40,344 bases of DNA from an uncultured Bacteroidales bacterium (GCA_902772965.1 CACYCT010000049.1:1-40344), one strand, 5' to 3'. Counted from the stretch's first letter, positions 7,005 to 14,326 are shown. A program made the numbers and translations. The notes: generated by a model not told the origin, from the sequence alone.

Positions 7005-8732
7005 TTAAGGCACGATTCTCAGGCCGATAGGAAGTGTGAAATCAAAGGGGTGGGTTGTGTGGTAGTTCTCAATGCCATTGTGTGTTGGGAAGTAGTAACG
7101 CAAAGACGGCTCGATGTACAGATTCATGTGCGGTAGCAGTTTGAATTGCGCGCCAACCCCTGCTCCCACCGACCATTGCATAGGCGGATGAATACGATTT
7201 CGTACGGTAGGGAATACGAGCGAGTCGGGTTGTGCGGGTTCAAAAGGCCCTGTGTAGAGGTAGCGAGTGGTGGATTTTCCTTTGAGCGGAATATCGAGTT
7301 GAACCGAGGCGGTGGCATAGACCGAGAGTCGCCGGTGTTGCCAGATATTGTATGTGGCGCCGAGCGGGACGCTGAGGTAGTACAGTTTTTGTGTACGTTG
7401 CTCAATATAATTTCCGTTGTCCTCACTTTCAAATGTTGACTTCATTGTCTTTACGCCTATTCCGGAAGTAATACTCCATCGGTTGGAAAGCGGGAAAGCC
7501 ATGGAAAGCATATATGTTCGCGGCCGTTCATGCCGCTTTGTCTCACTCAGCGGTGTCGCGTCGTATGAGATAGAGTCGGGTTGACAGGAGTCTGATTTAT
7601 CAATTGTGTCGGTGTGTTGCTCAAGCCTGCTTCTCATAATCTTCAACGTGGCTGTGTCTATGTGTGCCTCGTTGGCTTTAATATAGTTGGCGTAGTCTTT
7701 CCAAGTGAACAGTTGTGCCGACTGGGTTTGCCCGGGCGCGGCGAAGTTGATTACAGTGAGGAAGTTGTCAATCACAGTCGTTCCTGAGCCCGGCACACCG
7801 CCATATTGTATGTTCCACTTCGGTCTGAAAGGCGTGCGCGTGGCGGTAGATATCCGCGGCGGCAAAGTTGGAGTGCCTGTGATGTGTGGCAACAAGGGTA
7901 GGTTCAGTGTCGGCACACAAGGCACAAACCCGCGATTGGAAATGGTGGCGGTTGAGGTGTCAGTGATGCCGATTTCCGGTGTCACAACGTCTGATTTGCC
8001 GAAGTGTCGCGCGATTGGCGGTTGAGATGTTCCGTACTGTGAGGTATCAGATTCACGCGGAACGGTTAGTGAGGGAGTTGTTTTCGCGGTTGTCGGTTCG
8101 GGAATAGGTTTTCCGGGTTGTGTGTCAGAAGTGTTCTTCGTGGTCAAGAGGACTGTTACCGAAATGATTGCGGCGACAACAGGAAGCATCCAATACTGTT
8201 GAATCAGGTTGCGCATAATCGCTTTTGCACGGTGGAGTTGCGAGCGGGAAGTGTTCTCGGAAATTCCCAGACGATCGGCGATTTGCCGATGGCTTAGGCC
8301 TTCAAACATTTTAAGCCGGAATACTTGTTTGTAGCCATCGGGCAGTTGAGCCACCAGAACCGAAATTTGTTCGAATGAGATTTCCTGACAAGTTTCTTCC
8401 AACTCTTCGGGTTCCGGTGCAAAGTTAAGCGACTCTGTTGAGTGTGTTTTGTTGTATTTCAGGTAATTAAGTGCTGTATTCTTCACGATGGCGCGCATCC
8501 AGGCGCTTATTCGGTTGGGTTCGCTAAGCGCGTTTAGCGAAGAGAGAATCATCACCCATGCGTCGTGCTCCACATCTTGCGCCGCTTGCTTGTCGGGCAC
8601 GATTTGCATAGCCATTTTCAAGAGTTGGTCGTGGTGCTGTGAATACAACTCGGCCAAAGCCTGCCTGTCGCCCTTCCGGCATTGCTCAACGAGCGATGCT
8701 TGGCGGCTTGCTATGTTGTCGGATAAAGGCAT
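7005..8732 (-). CDS. ECF sigma factor fused to a membrane helix and outer-membrane beta-barrel-like domain
   Basis: One uninterrupted 575-codon frame; I chose the ATG at 8732 rather than a TTG nine codons upstream. Residues 20-90 are sigma-70 region 2 (AQDVEHDAWVMILSSL, ISAWMRAIVKNTALNYLK). Residues 125-178 are region 4, with an HTH (LSHRQIADRLGISENTSRSQ). Residues 181-198 are a membrane helix, and 200-305 a Pro/Thr/Ser-rich linker. Residues 305-575 match what I recall of the barrel protein often encoded beside ECF sigma genes in Bacteroidales, with repeated amphipathic strands (YMLSMAFPLSNRWSITSGIG, YYLSVPLGATYNIWQHRRLS, WSVGAGVGAQFKLLPHMNLY) and the end FDFTLPIGLRIVP. In relatives the sigma factor and the helix-barrel protein are separate. 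Here the sigma domain would sit in the cytoplasm, tethered to its envelope domain. It leads an operon with the MBOAT and SGNH-like genes. Confidence 0.88.
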   Translation of the reverse strand: MPLSDNIASRQASLVEQCRKGDRQALAELYSQHHDQLLKMAMQIVPDKQAAQDVEHDAWVMILSSLNALSEPNRISAWMRAIVKNTALNYLKYNKTHSTESLNFAPEPEELEETCQEISFEQISVLVAQLPDGYKQVFRLKMFEGLSHRQIADRLGISENTSRSQLHRAKAIMRNLIQQYWMLPVVAAIISVTVLLTTKNTSDTQPGKPIPEPTTAKTTPSLTVPRESDTSQYGTSQPPIARHFGKSDVVTPEIGITDTSTATISNRGFVPCVPTLNLPLLPHITGTPTLPPRISTATRTPFRPKWNIQYGGVPGSGTTVIDNFLTVINFAAPGQTQSAQLFTWKDYANYIKANEAHIDTATLKIMRSRLEQHTDTIDKSDSCQPDSISYDATPLSETKRHERPRTYMLSMAFPLSNRWSITSGIGVKTMKSTFESEDNGNYIEQRTQKLYYLSVPLGATYNIWQHRRLSVYATASVQLDIPLKGKSTTRYLYTGPFEPAQPDSLVFPTVRNRIHPPMQWSVGAGVGAQFKLLPHMNLYIEPSLRYYFPTHNGIENYHTTHPFDFTLPIGLRIVP

Positions 8733-8756
8733 TACTATTCTACTCACTATATAGGA

Positions 8757-8778
8757 CAACGTTATGCCGCAAACGTTG
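8757..8778. promoter_or_regulatory. Inverted repeat upstream of the sigma-barrel fusion gene
   Basis: CAACGTT at 8757-8763 and AACGTTG at 8772-8778 form a perfect 7-bp inverted repeat with an 8-base spacer, 25-46 bases upstream of the ATG. It lies between this gene and the terminator of the upstream operon, where the promoter must be. On the minus strand it includes AACGTTTG, a near match to the -7 box. It could be an operator or part of an ECF-type promoter; this is an inference. Confidence 0.35.
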
Positions 8779-8791
8779 CGCGGCGAGGGTC

Positions 8792-8840
8792 AAAAAAAGC
8801 GAATAGCGATGAACGGTACTGCGCGTCATTCATCGCTATT
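8792..8840 (-). terminator. Rho-independent terminator of the epimerase/GT9/DUF4254 operon
   Basis: A perfect 12-bp stem (AATAGCGATGAA at 8802-8813, TTCATCGCTATT at 8829-8840) with a 15-base loop is followed on the minus strand by CGC and a run of seven T (8792-8798). It lies 20 bases after the epimerase stop and separates that operon from the sigma-barrel operon. Confidence 0.88.
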
Positions 8841-8859
8841 ATACTGAAGTCGTTTTATT

Positions 8860-9879
8860 TCAGAGCCATCCCGCTGCCCGGTACCACTCAATGGTTTCGG
8901 TAAGGCCGCGCTCGAGGTCGTATTTTGGGTTAAAACCGAAATCCCGTTGGGCGTCTGATGTGTCGCAAAGCCAGTTGCGTTGCTTGAGGATGTGGTATTT
9001 GTCGGGGTTGAGTGTTGACGGGCGTGAGGTGATGTTGGCAATCCACTGCGCGGCGTGGCAAACGGCATTGACAACCCAAAGTGGACACTTGACAGGGATT
9101 ACAAAGCGCTTGTTCAGCATTCGGCAGGCGAGTTTCCGGAACTCTGCTTGTGTGTATCCCCGCGGCTCGCTGATGAAATAGGCTTTGCGCAGCGGCCCGC
9201 GTTCAATCGCGTTGAACACTGCCTCGGCCAGATCGCGCACATAGATAAAGGTGAGCATTTGGCGCTTGAAACCGACTGTGAAGTCAAATCCGGTTTTGAT
9301 GGACTTGAGCATGAGATAGTAGTCACGCTCGTGCGGCCCGTACACGCCGGTGCAGCGGAAGATGGTCCAGCCCAAGTCGGGTTGCGATTGAAGGAATGTT
9401 TCGGCCTTGAGTTTGCTGGTTCCGTAGCGCGTGTTGGGCAGGGGCACGTCGGTGGGTTTGAAAGGAGTATAGTTCACTTCGTCGCCCGGTCCCATTACAC
9501 TCAGGCTACTCATCAGCAGAAAGTTTTCCGGCAGTGCGTTGAGTTCGCGCAATGTTTCTACAAGGCTGCGCAGGTAGCCGAAGTTGACCTGTTCAAACTC
9601 AAGGTAGTTGGTTGCTTTTGTAAGCCCGAGGTTGTGTACCACGGCGTGCCATGTGCCATGTTGTTCGATGTGTCGGTTAAGCGTGTCGCGCAAAGTGTCG
9701 GGGTTGGTGAAGTCGAGTTCAATAAATCGGATGCGCTCGTCTGTGAGGAAACGCCGGTTGGTTGTTGCGCGCACGGCGGCCCAAGTCTCGTATCCCCTGC
9801 TGAGGGCTTCCGCCACAAGGAATCCGCCAATGAATCCGCCGGCTCCGGTGATGAGTACGCGTTTGGTTTGGCCGGTCAT
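8860..9879 (-). CDS. NAD-dependent epimerase/dehydratase (extended SDR)
   Basis: The 339-residue protein is an extended short-chain dehydrogenase. The N-terminal nucleotide-binding motif is GAGGFIGG (within VLITGAGGFIGGFLVAEAL). Other family signs are an acidic residue after the second strand (FIELDF), a catalytic serine segment (LLMSSLSVMG) and the YxxxK pair in TRYGTSKLKAE. It should oxidise, epimerise or reduce a nucleotide sugar or similar substrate in the cytoplasm; the substrate cannot be told. Its ATG overlaps the stop of the GT9 gene (ATGA), so the two are translationally coupled. The context (GT9, DUF4254) points to surface-glycan or lipopolysaccharide assembly. Confidence 0.88.
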   Translation of the reverse strand: MTGQTKRVLITGAGGFIGGFLVAEALSRGYETWAAVRATTNRRFLTDERIRFIELDFTNPDTLRDTLNRHIEQHGTWHAVVHNLGLTKATNYLEFEQVNFGYLRSLVETLRELNALPENFLLMSSLSVMGPGDEVNYTPFKPTDVPLPNTRYGTSKLKAETFLQSQPDLGWTIFRCTGVYGPHERDYYLMLKSIKTGFDFTVGFKRQMLTFIYVRDLAEAVFNAIERGPLRKAYFISEPRGYTQAEFRKLACRMLNKRFVIPVKCPLWVVNAVCHAAQWIANITSRPSTLNPDKYHILKQRNWLCDTSDAQRDFGFNPKYDLERGLTETIEWYRAAGWL

Positions 9880-10934
9880 GGGTTGTGTTTTAACACGGTG
9901 GCGATTTTGTCAACAATCATTTGTGGGTCAATGCCATGAAGGCAACGGTAGTCGCCGTAGCGGCATTTCTTCTCGCCGTAGATGGAGCACGGCCGGCAGT
10001 CAAGGTCGGTGCGCTCGACAACGAGGTTCTCGCGGCAGTTGAATCCCATAAATCCGGCATAGCGGTGCGTTCCGCCCCAGATACTCACCACCGGCAGGTT
10101 GACCAACGCGGCGAGGTGCATATTTGCGGAGTCCATGCTCACCATTACGTCGCAGTTGTTGAGCAGGACGAGTTCATCGGTGAAGTTGTGTTCCAGCGCG
10201 GCCACAGAGGTGATGTTGTCGTACAGTGCTGAGATGGGGGCGAGGGCGGTGCGTTCGGCTTTACCGCCACCCATCAGGAAAACGTGCGTGTCTGGCCACG
10301 CCACCACCTGCTCGATTACTTTGATGAGCAGTTCAAGTGGATATGTTTTTCCCACGTGAGAAGAGAAAGGCGAGATGGCGATCCAGCGTTGTCCTTCGGG
10401 CTTTTGGGGCACGATGTGGCTTTGTGGGGGTGTTGTGCCGTCGAAGATGTTGTGGAAGTGTTCTCCGCTTGAGGTCAGGCCGAGGTTGCTGAAAACGTCG
10501 CGGTAGCGTTGGATAGTCGGGGTGAGTTGTTTTCGCAGTTTGCCAGATGTGAGCAGTTTGCGCTCTTTCCGGCTTTTTTCGATGGCTTGGACACGAACAC
10601 CGTTCAGGCGCATAAACAGTTCGAGTTGCCATGTCCTGATTACGCTGTGCAGGTCGGCCATGGCGTCGATGGGGTATTGTTTTCGCAGGTGCCTGACGAG
10701 TTTCCACATTCCGAGCATACCACCGTATTGTCCACGGATGTCGGTGGGCAGTACGGTGAGGTTTTCGGGCGGATTCTGGAAGAGCGTTGCTTGCCAGGGT
10801 CGGGTGAGGAAGTAGAAGTTCACGTTTGGCCAGGTTCGGCACACGTCGTATACCACCGGGATGGCAATCGCGATGTCGCCCAAAGCCGAGAACCGGGTGA
10901 TCAGTACGTTTTTCGGGAGTTCATTTTTTGCCAT
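9876..10934 (-). CDS. Glycosyltransferase family 9 (heptosyltransferase-like)
   Basis: The 352-residue protein has the GT9 pattern: N-terminus VLITRFSALGDIAIAIPVV, the mid-protein WIAISPFSSHVGKTYPLELL, and the donor-binding motif MVSMDSANMHLAALVNLPVVSIWGGTH. GT9 enzymes transfer heptose or related sugars to the lipopolysaccharide core from the cytoplasmic face. A cysteine-rich segment near the end (CRPCSIYGEKKCRYGDYRCL, around residues 316-335) is typical of the Bacteroidota branch. It overlaps the DUF4254 gene by 14 bases at its start and the epimerase gene by 4 bases at its end. The acceptor and exact sugar are not known. Confidence 0.93.
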   Translation of the reverse strand: MAKNELPKNVLITRFSALGDIAIAIPVVYDVCRTWPNVNFYFLTRPWQATLFQNPPENLTVLPTDIRGQYGGMLGMWKLVRHLRKQYPIDAMADLHSVIRTWQLELFMRLNGVRVQAIEKSRKERKLLTSGKLRKQLTPTIQRYRDVFSNLGLTSSGEHFHNIFDGTTPPQSHIVPQKPEGQRWIAISPFSSHVGKTYPLELLIKVIEQVVAWPDTHVFLMGGGKAERTALAPISALYDNITSVAALEHNFTDELVLLNNCDVMVSMDSANMHLAALVNLPVVSIWGGTHRYAGFMGFNCRENLVVERTDLDCRPCSIYGEKKCRYGDYRCLHGIDPQMIVDKIATVLKHNP

Positions 10935-11526
10935 AGAGTATGGGGTTGGTGGCGGGGTCGTTATACAGTTTCATTTGTCGGTACACCTTCATATGCTTCC
11001 GTCCCGCGGCAATGTCGTCGAGCAGTTGGTCGATTGCTGTAGAGAGATCTGTCCGCTGCTCGAGCAGGATATCCAGTTTGGCTTGGCACCGTGCGCGATG
11101 GTCGTGGGTCGCGTCGTCGCGCGTGGCTTGCTCGTGCATGTGGTAGATTTTCAGCGCGAGTATTGAGAGACGGTCAATCGCCCAAGCGGGACTTTCGGTG
11201 TTGAGCGTGGAGTTGGGTAGGGGAGTGATGTCGGCGAAGTGTTCGCGGAAGTATGTGTCGATTTCTTCAACGAGGTCGGTTCGGTCTTGATTGCTGCGGT
11301 CGATACGCCGTTTGAGCGCGAGGGCTTCAATGGGGTTGATATCGGGGTCGCGGATGATATCCTCAAGATGCCACTGCACGGCATCGATGTGGCATTTGTC
11401 AGCCAGACGCGCTTGGATGGACTGGGCGGGGTAGGGGTTTGTCCACGGGGCGTCAACGTTATCAGTTTCGTGATAGAGGGTTACAACACGGTCGAATATC
11501 TCGTTACATTGTTGGGCAAAGGTCAT
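10921..11526 (-). CDS. DUF4254 family protein
   Basis: The 201-residue protein is alpha-helical and matches the DUF4254 family, with the motifs HWHLEDIIRD-like (QWHLEDIIRDPDINP), ALKRRIDRSNQDRTDLVE and the C-terminal MKVYRQMKLYNDP. The function is not established. The family is regularly found beside GT9 genes in Bacteroidota, which implies a role in the same surface-glycan pathway. No signal peptide or membrane helix is seen. Its 3' end overlaps the GT9 start by 14 bases. It lies 32 bases after the Rpn-like gene on the same strand. Confidence 0.88.
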   Translation of the reverse strand: MTFAQQCNEIFDRVVTLYHETDNVDAPWTNPYPAQSIQARLADKCHIDAVQWHLEDIIRDPDINPIEALALKRRIDRSNQDRTDLVEEIDTYFREHFADITPLPNSTLNTESPAWAIDRLSILALKIYHMHEQATRDDATHDHRARCQAKLDILLEQRTDLSTAIDQLLDDIAAGRKHMKVYRQMKLYNDPATNPILYGKK

Positions 11527-11558
11527 AGTATTCGGGTTGGATAGATGAAATGTGGTCT

Positions 11559-12611
11559 TTATGAATGTTGGGCAAGGCGCTTGATGGTTTCAATATCTTG
11601 ACCCAACGCGGTTGCGATTTGTTGGTAAGACTGTCCGGCTTGGAGCATGTATCTGATGCTTATTCCAAGCATTTTGTCTTTCTCGTCAAGTTGTTCCTGT
11701 TTCTCGTCGAGTTGCTCCTGTTTCTCGTCGAGTTGCGCCTGTTTCTCGTCAAGTTGTGCCTGTTTCTCGTTGAGTTGTGCCTGTTTCTCGTCGAGTTGCT
11801 CCTGTTTCTCGTCGAGTTGCGCCTGTTTCTCGTTGAGTTGCACTTGTTTCTCAGCCAATTTACGGTCCTTAATCAACAGTTCGGTGTCGCGTTTTTCGAT
11901 AACTGAGAAGAACTCGTCCTCAACACTCATATGATGCCGGATTTTGGCATCGGCTGCGGCTTGGGTCAGTCGCGTGAGAATCAGGTTCATCTCTGTGTCG
12001 TTTTGGTAGGTTTCATTATCGATGCTGATGATTCGTCCGTCGTTGGGGTCTTTATTGGTCTGGTCGAATACACTCAGGATTTTAAATAGCCGTCCGTTGA
12101 TTTGTCCGCGCAAAAGAGGTATCTGCACGATGATGCTGTCGTGGTTGAGACTTTTGACGAATGAACTGGACATACCTTCGTTGACAGAGATTCCGGTATA
12201 ATCGGCGCAATGATGGTCGACGTAAAGCACGGGTTCGTCAATGTCCTCCACCCGATGTCCGAGAATGTAGATGGCCACCATTGGCATTGCGATGCCGTTG
12301 ACCACGTTCGAGGGGTTGGAGTAGTGCACCCCGAGGTACTGCCTGAAGCGCAGCGTTTCGGTTTCGAGCCAGGTTTTCTGCACTTCAATGAGAATCATAC
12401 TTTCCTTGCCGTCATTGTCGCGAATGGTGGCGGCGAAGTCGATTCGGAAAATCGAGAGGGAGTCGCGTGTGGAGTCGGAGTACTCGTGTGGGCGTAATTC
12501 CACTTCCACCACATTCTTTTTCAGCAAAGCGGAAAGTATGGTTCGTGCCACACGCTTGTCTTCCATCAGGTACTTGAAGACGACGTCGTATATGGGGTTG
12601 GCGATTTTCAT
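11559..12611 (-). CDS. Rpn/PD-(D/E)XK family nuclease with C-terminal heptad repeats
   Basis: The N-terminal 235 residues belong to the Rpn/'PD-(D/E)XK nuclease family transposase' group. It opens with NPIYDVVFKYLMEDKRVART, and the nuclease core is IDFAATIRDNDG followed by MILIEVQKTW (Asp, then Glu-x-Gln-Lys). E. coli Rpn proteins are nucleases that promote RecA-independent recombination. Residues 252-314 are nine heptads of the form L(D/N)EKQxQ, an ideal coiled coil that should drive oligomerisation. The last 36 residues (QSYQQIATALGQDIETIKRL) resemble a small HTH. No terminal inverted repeats or other transposon features flank it, so it is not called a mobile element. Members are often multicopy in a genome, which could be checked. 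Confidence 0.88.
   Translation of the reverse strand: MKIANPIYDVVFKYLMEDKRVARTILSALLKKNVVEVELRPHEYSDSTRDSLSIFRIDFAATIRDNDGKESMILIEVQKTWLETETLRFRQYLGVHYSNPSNVVNGIAMPMVAIYILGHRVEDIDEPVLYVDHHCADYTGISVNEGMSSSFVKSLNHDSIIVQIPLLRGQINGRLFKILSVFDQTNKDPNDGRIISIDNETYQNDTEMNLILTRLTQAAADAKIRHHMSVEDEFFSVIEKRDTELLIKDRKLAEKQVQLNEKQAQLDEKQEQLDEKQAQLNEKQAQLDEKQAQLDEKQEQLDEKQEQLDEKDKMLGISIRYMLQAGQSYQQIATALGQDIETIKRLAQHS
11670..11858 (-). repeat. 21-bp tandem repeat encoding nine heptads
   Basis: Nine consecutive 21-base units inside the Rpn-like gene each encode L(D/N/A)EKQxQ or a close variant (the last is LDEKDKM). Units differ at only a few bases, mostly those switching Asp/Asn and Ala/Glu. Because 21 is a multiple of three, gain or loss of units keeps the frame, so the tract is a plausible length-variable minisatellite. 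Confidence 0.9.
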
Positions 12612-12989
12612 GTGATGCTGGGTTTTATATCAGAGGGCAAAGATAAGCATTTTTTTCTGAATCGATGTTTAAATAAGGTGAAAAGTTAGCGATGTTTCGA
12701 TATTCGGCATTGAATTGTTGGCGGCTGCCTGCTCGTTGTGCAGGTGTTTCCGGAGCGGGGTTATGTCTGAGGCGATCTGTAATTAACCGGAAATACAGAC
12801 AAAATGACAGTAATATTATCATTAGTATGACAAAATGACATATAAAACTGACAATCTGGCTTGTTTTTTGGTCGGTTTCCATTTTGGCATGGGCGTTGCT
12901 TTATCTATGGGTGAAGCGCAAGTCCAACCACAGCGACGGACGGCGATTCGACAACCAACATTAATAACAATCTAAAACCACACACAACT
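12612..12989. other. 378-base divergent intergenic region upstream of hsp20
   Basis: This separates the Rpn-like gene (minus) from hsp20 (plus) and must hold their promoters, but no TAnnTTTG box is evident for either. It has a 12-bp direct repeat GACAAAATGACA at 12798-12809 and 12829-12840. On the plus strand, an ATG at 12827 opens a short frame that stops at TGA after three codons and then continues open to 12963, encoding a hydrophobic segment followed by KRKSNHSDGRRFDNQH. Confidence 0.4.
12625..12882 (-). CDS. Possible small membrane protein, doubtful
   Basis: An 85-codon frame starting at an ATG has one strong hydrophobic helix (ICHFVILMIILLSFCLYF, residues 14-31) followed by basic residues and a polar tail. 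It ends 13 bases before the start of the Rpn-like gene. Against it: the stretch is AT-rich intergenic sequence between divergent genes, no promoter or family match is recognised, and the opposite strand also encodes a hydrophobic segment here. It may be chance. Confidence 0.25.
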   Translation of the reverse strand: METDQKTSQIVSFICHFVILMIILLSFCLYFRLITDRLRHNPAPETPAQRAGSRQQFNAEYRNIANFSPYLNIDSEKNAYLCPLI

Positions 12990-13442
12990 ATGTATCTGAC
13001 TAGAAGAAATCAAAACTGGCTCCCCGAGGTTTTCAACACCCTGTTTGACACCGACATGTTCCCCGCCAAAGTCAACACCACCTCGCCCGCCATCAACGTA
13101 ATCGAGCGTGAAAACGAGTACAGTGTAGAAATCGCCGCTCCGGGTATGACCCGCGAAGACTTCAAGGTGACCCTCGACCAAGAGCAAAACCTTGTGGTTG
13201 ACCTCGAAAAAAAGGTGGAAAATCCCGCCGAAACCGAGGAGGTTAAAGACACCAAAACCTCAGGCCGTTACCTGCGCCGCGAGTTTAGTTATACCAAATT
13301 CCACCAGACTCTGCTGCTGCCCGAGGACGTTGACCGCGAAGGCATCTCGGCAAGTTGCGAGCACGGGGTCCTCACGGTAACCCTGCCCAAACTCACGCCC
13401 GAGCAGAAAACCCAAGAGGCTCGCGTAATCGAGGTGAAATGA
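12990..13442 (+). CDS. Small heat shock protein, Hsp20/alpha-crystallin family
   Basis: The 150-residue protein binds unfolding polypeptides without ATP and holds them for refolding by DnaK/ClpB. The alpha-crystallin domain spans about residues 32-140. It includes PAINVIERENEYSVEIAAPGM, GRYLRREFSYTKFHQTLLLP and the conserved GVLTVTLPK. The C-terminal extension ends EARVIEVK, containing the I/V-x-I/V motif that docks in neighbouring subunits. The N-terminal TRRNQNWLPEVFNTLFD is typical of the Bacteroidota branch. It appears monocistronic and converges on the Lrp-type gene. Heat-shock control is likely, but no recognisable regulatory element (such as CIRCE) is seen upstream. Confidence 0.95.
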   Translation: MYLTRRNQNWLPEVFNTLFDTDMFPAKVNTTSPAINVIERENEYSVEIAAPGMTREDFKVTLDQEQNLVVDLEKKVENPAETEEVKDTKTSGRYLRREFSYTKFHQTLLLPEDVDREGISASCEHGVLTVTLPKLTPEQKTQEARVIEVK

Positions 13443-13496
13443 TTCTTCCGGCGCAAGCCGCCGAGACTCACAGAATTTTATAGTCCTGAACACTCT

Positions 13497-13535
13497 GCCC
13501 GCTCCTTCGGAGGCTTCGGCCACCGAGGGGCGGGC
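13497..13535. terminator. Hairpin between convergent hsp20 and lrp-type genes
   Basis: GCCCGCTCC at 13497-13505 can pair with GGGGCGGGC at 13527-13535 (nine pairs, one G-U), with further pairing possible in the loop. It sits midway between two convergent stops and probably ends transcription in both directions. There is no T-run, so the mechanism is uncertain. Confidence 0.5.
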
Positions 13536-13553
13536 TGCTGTGTTCGGCCCGCG

Positions 13554-14033
13554 CTAACGTTCAGCCTCGCTTTTGGCGGGGTATATGGGCAGGTCGCGGC
13601 AAATCGACTGCTCCAGGCTGATGAGCGTTTCGGTTGAAACCACGCCCGGAATGTGCTGGATGTGGTCGTTGAGCAGTTGCATCAGGTGATGGTTGTCGCG
13701 GGCATAGAGTTTGATCATCATGGTGTACCGGCCGGTGGTGAAATGGCATTCCACCACTTCGGGGATTTTCTCGAGTTCGGGCACCACATTGCGGTACATC
13801 GACCCGCGCTCGAGTTGCAGCCCGATGTAGGTGCAGGTGTTGAACCCGAGCGTGAAGGGATTCACGTTGTAACCCGAGCCGGTGATCACTTCGGCCTCAA
13901 TCAGGCGTTGTATGCGTTGGTGCACCGCGGCGCGCGACACGCCACACTGAACGGCCACATCTTTCGAGGGTATGCGGGCGTTCTTCATAATGATTCTGAG
14001 AATTTTCCGGTCTAAAGCATCTACTCGTTCCAT
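13554..14033 (-). CDS. Lrp/AsnC family transcriptional regulator
   Basis: The 159-residue product has the family length. I chose the ATG at 14033 (MERVDALDRKILRIIMKNAR); a start 30 codons upstream would put the -7 box inside the gene. Residues 1-50 are the winged HTH (ARIPSKDVAVQCGVSRAAVHQRIQRL) and residues 65-150 the RAM ligand-binding domain (VVECHFTTGRYTMMIKLYARD). Lrp-type proteins form octamers that respond to amino acids and often repress their own genes. The divergent gene encodes a secreted dockerin protein. The shared upstream region holds two A/T-ended palindromes, one covering its -7 box, which suggests autoregulation. Confidence 0.93.
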   Translation of the reverse strand: MERVDALDRKILRIIMKNARIPSKDVAVQCGVSRAAVHQRIQRLIEAEVITGSGYNVNPFTLGFNTCTYIGLQLERGSMYRNVVPELEKIPEVVECHFTTGRYTMMIKLYARDNHHLMQLLNDHIQHIPGVVSTETLISLEQSICRDLPIYPAKSEAER

Positions 14034-14057
14034 AAGCAAAATGAATTGATTTTGTGG

Positions 14058-14073
14058 CAAAATTAGTAATTTT
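14058..14073 (-). promoter_or_regulatory. Candidate -7 box and overlapping palindrome for the lrp-type gene
   Basis: On the minus strand 14065-14058 read TAATTTTG, matching TAnnTTTG, about 25 bases before the ATG. Overlapping it is a perfect palindrome with arms AAAATTA (14059-14065) and TAATTTT (14067-14073) around one G. A bound regulator would block the promoter, so this is a candidate autoregulatory site. Confidence 0.45.
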
Positions 14074-14224
14074 TTTGATATGTGCCACTTTTCTTGGTTA
14101 TTTTTTTGAAAAATATTGTTCATTTTTTCGCATCACACCCGAAAATCACGAACAGATGTAGCAAAAAGTCCAACTACATAGGATACATCTATCAATTCAG
14201 ATAGTCAGCCTGATAGTTTCGGTA

Positions 14225-14251
14225 AAAATCACTACCATAAGTAGTAATTTT
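14225..14251. promoter_or_regulatory. Second inverted repeat in the lrp/dockerin divergent region
   Basis: AAAATCACTAC (14225-14235) and GTAGTAATTTT (14241-14251) form 11-base arms with a single mismatch and a 5-base spacer. Like the palindrome over the lrp -7 box, its ends are AAAAT/ATTTT. It is a candidate binding site for the adjacent Lrp-type regulator. Confidence 0.4.
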
Positions 14252-14318
14252 ATTCGGAAATTGAGTTAAGAATTATTAAATCGGGTTCAATTTAGAAGAA
14301 TGAGTTGGAAAAAATATT

Positions 14319-14326
14319 TACATTTG
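14319..14326 (+). promoter_or_regulatory. Candidate -7 box for the dockerin protein gene
   Basis: TACATTTG matches TAnnTTTG. It would start a transcript near 14332 with a leader of about 95 bases before the ATG at 14428. It also argues against starting the protein at the in-frame TTG at 14305. The -33 element is weak. Confidence 0.4.

Noticed and set aside
11670-11858. CRISPR-like array
   Set aside because: The 21-base units are contiguous with no spacers, stay in frame and encode a coiled coil.
11559-12611. Insertion sequence, because the family is sometimes labelled transposase
   Set aside because: No terminal inverted repeats or target duplications are seen, and Rpn-type proteins are nucleases rather than classical IS transposases.
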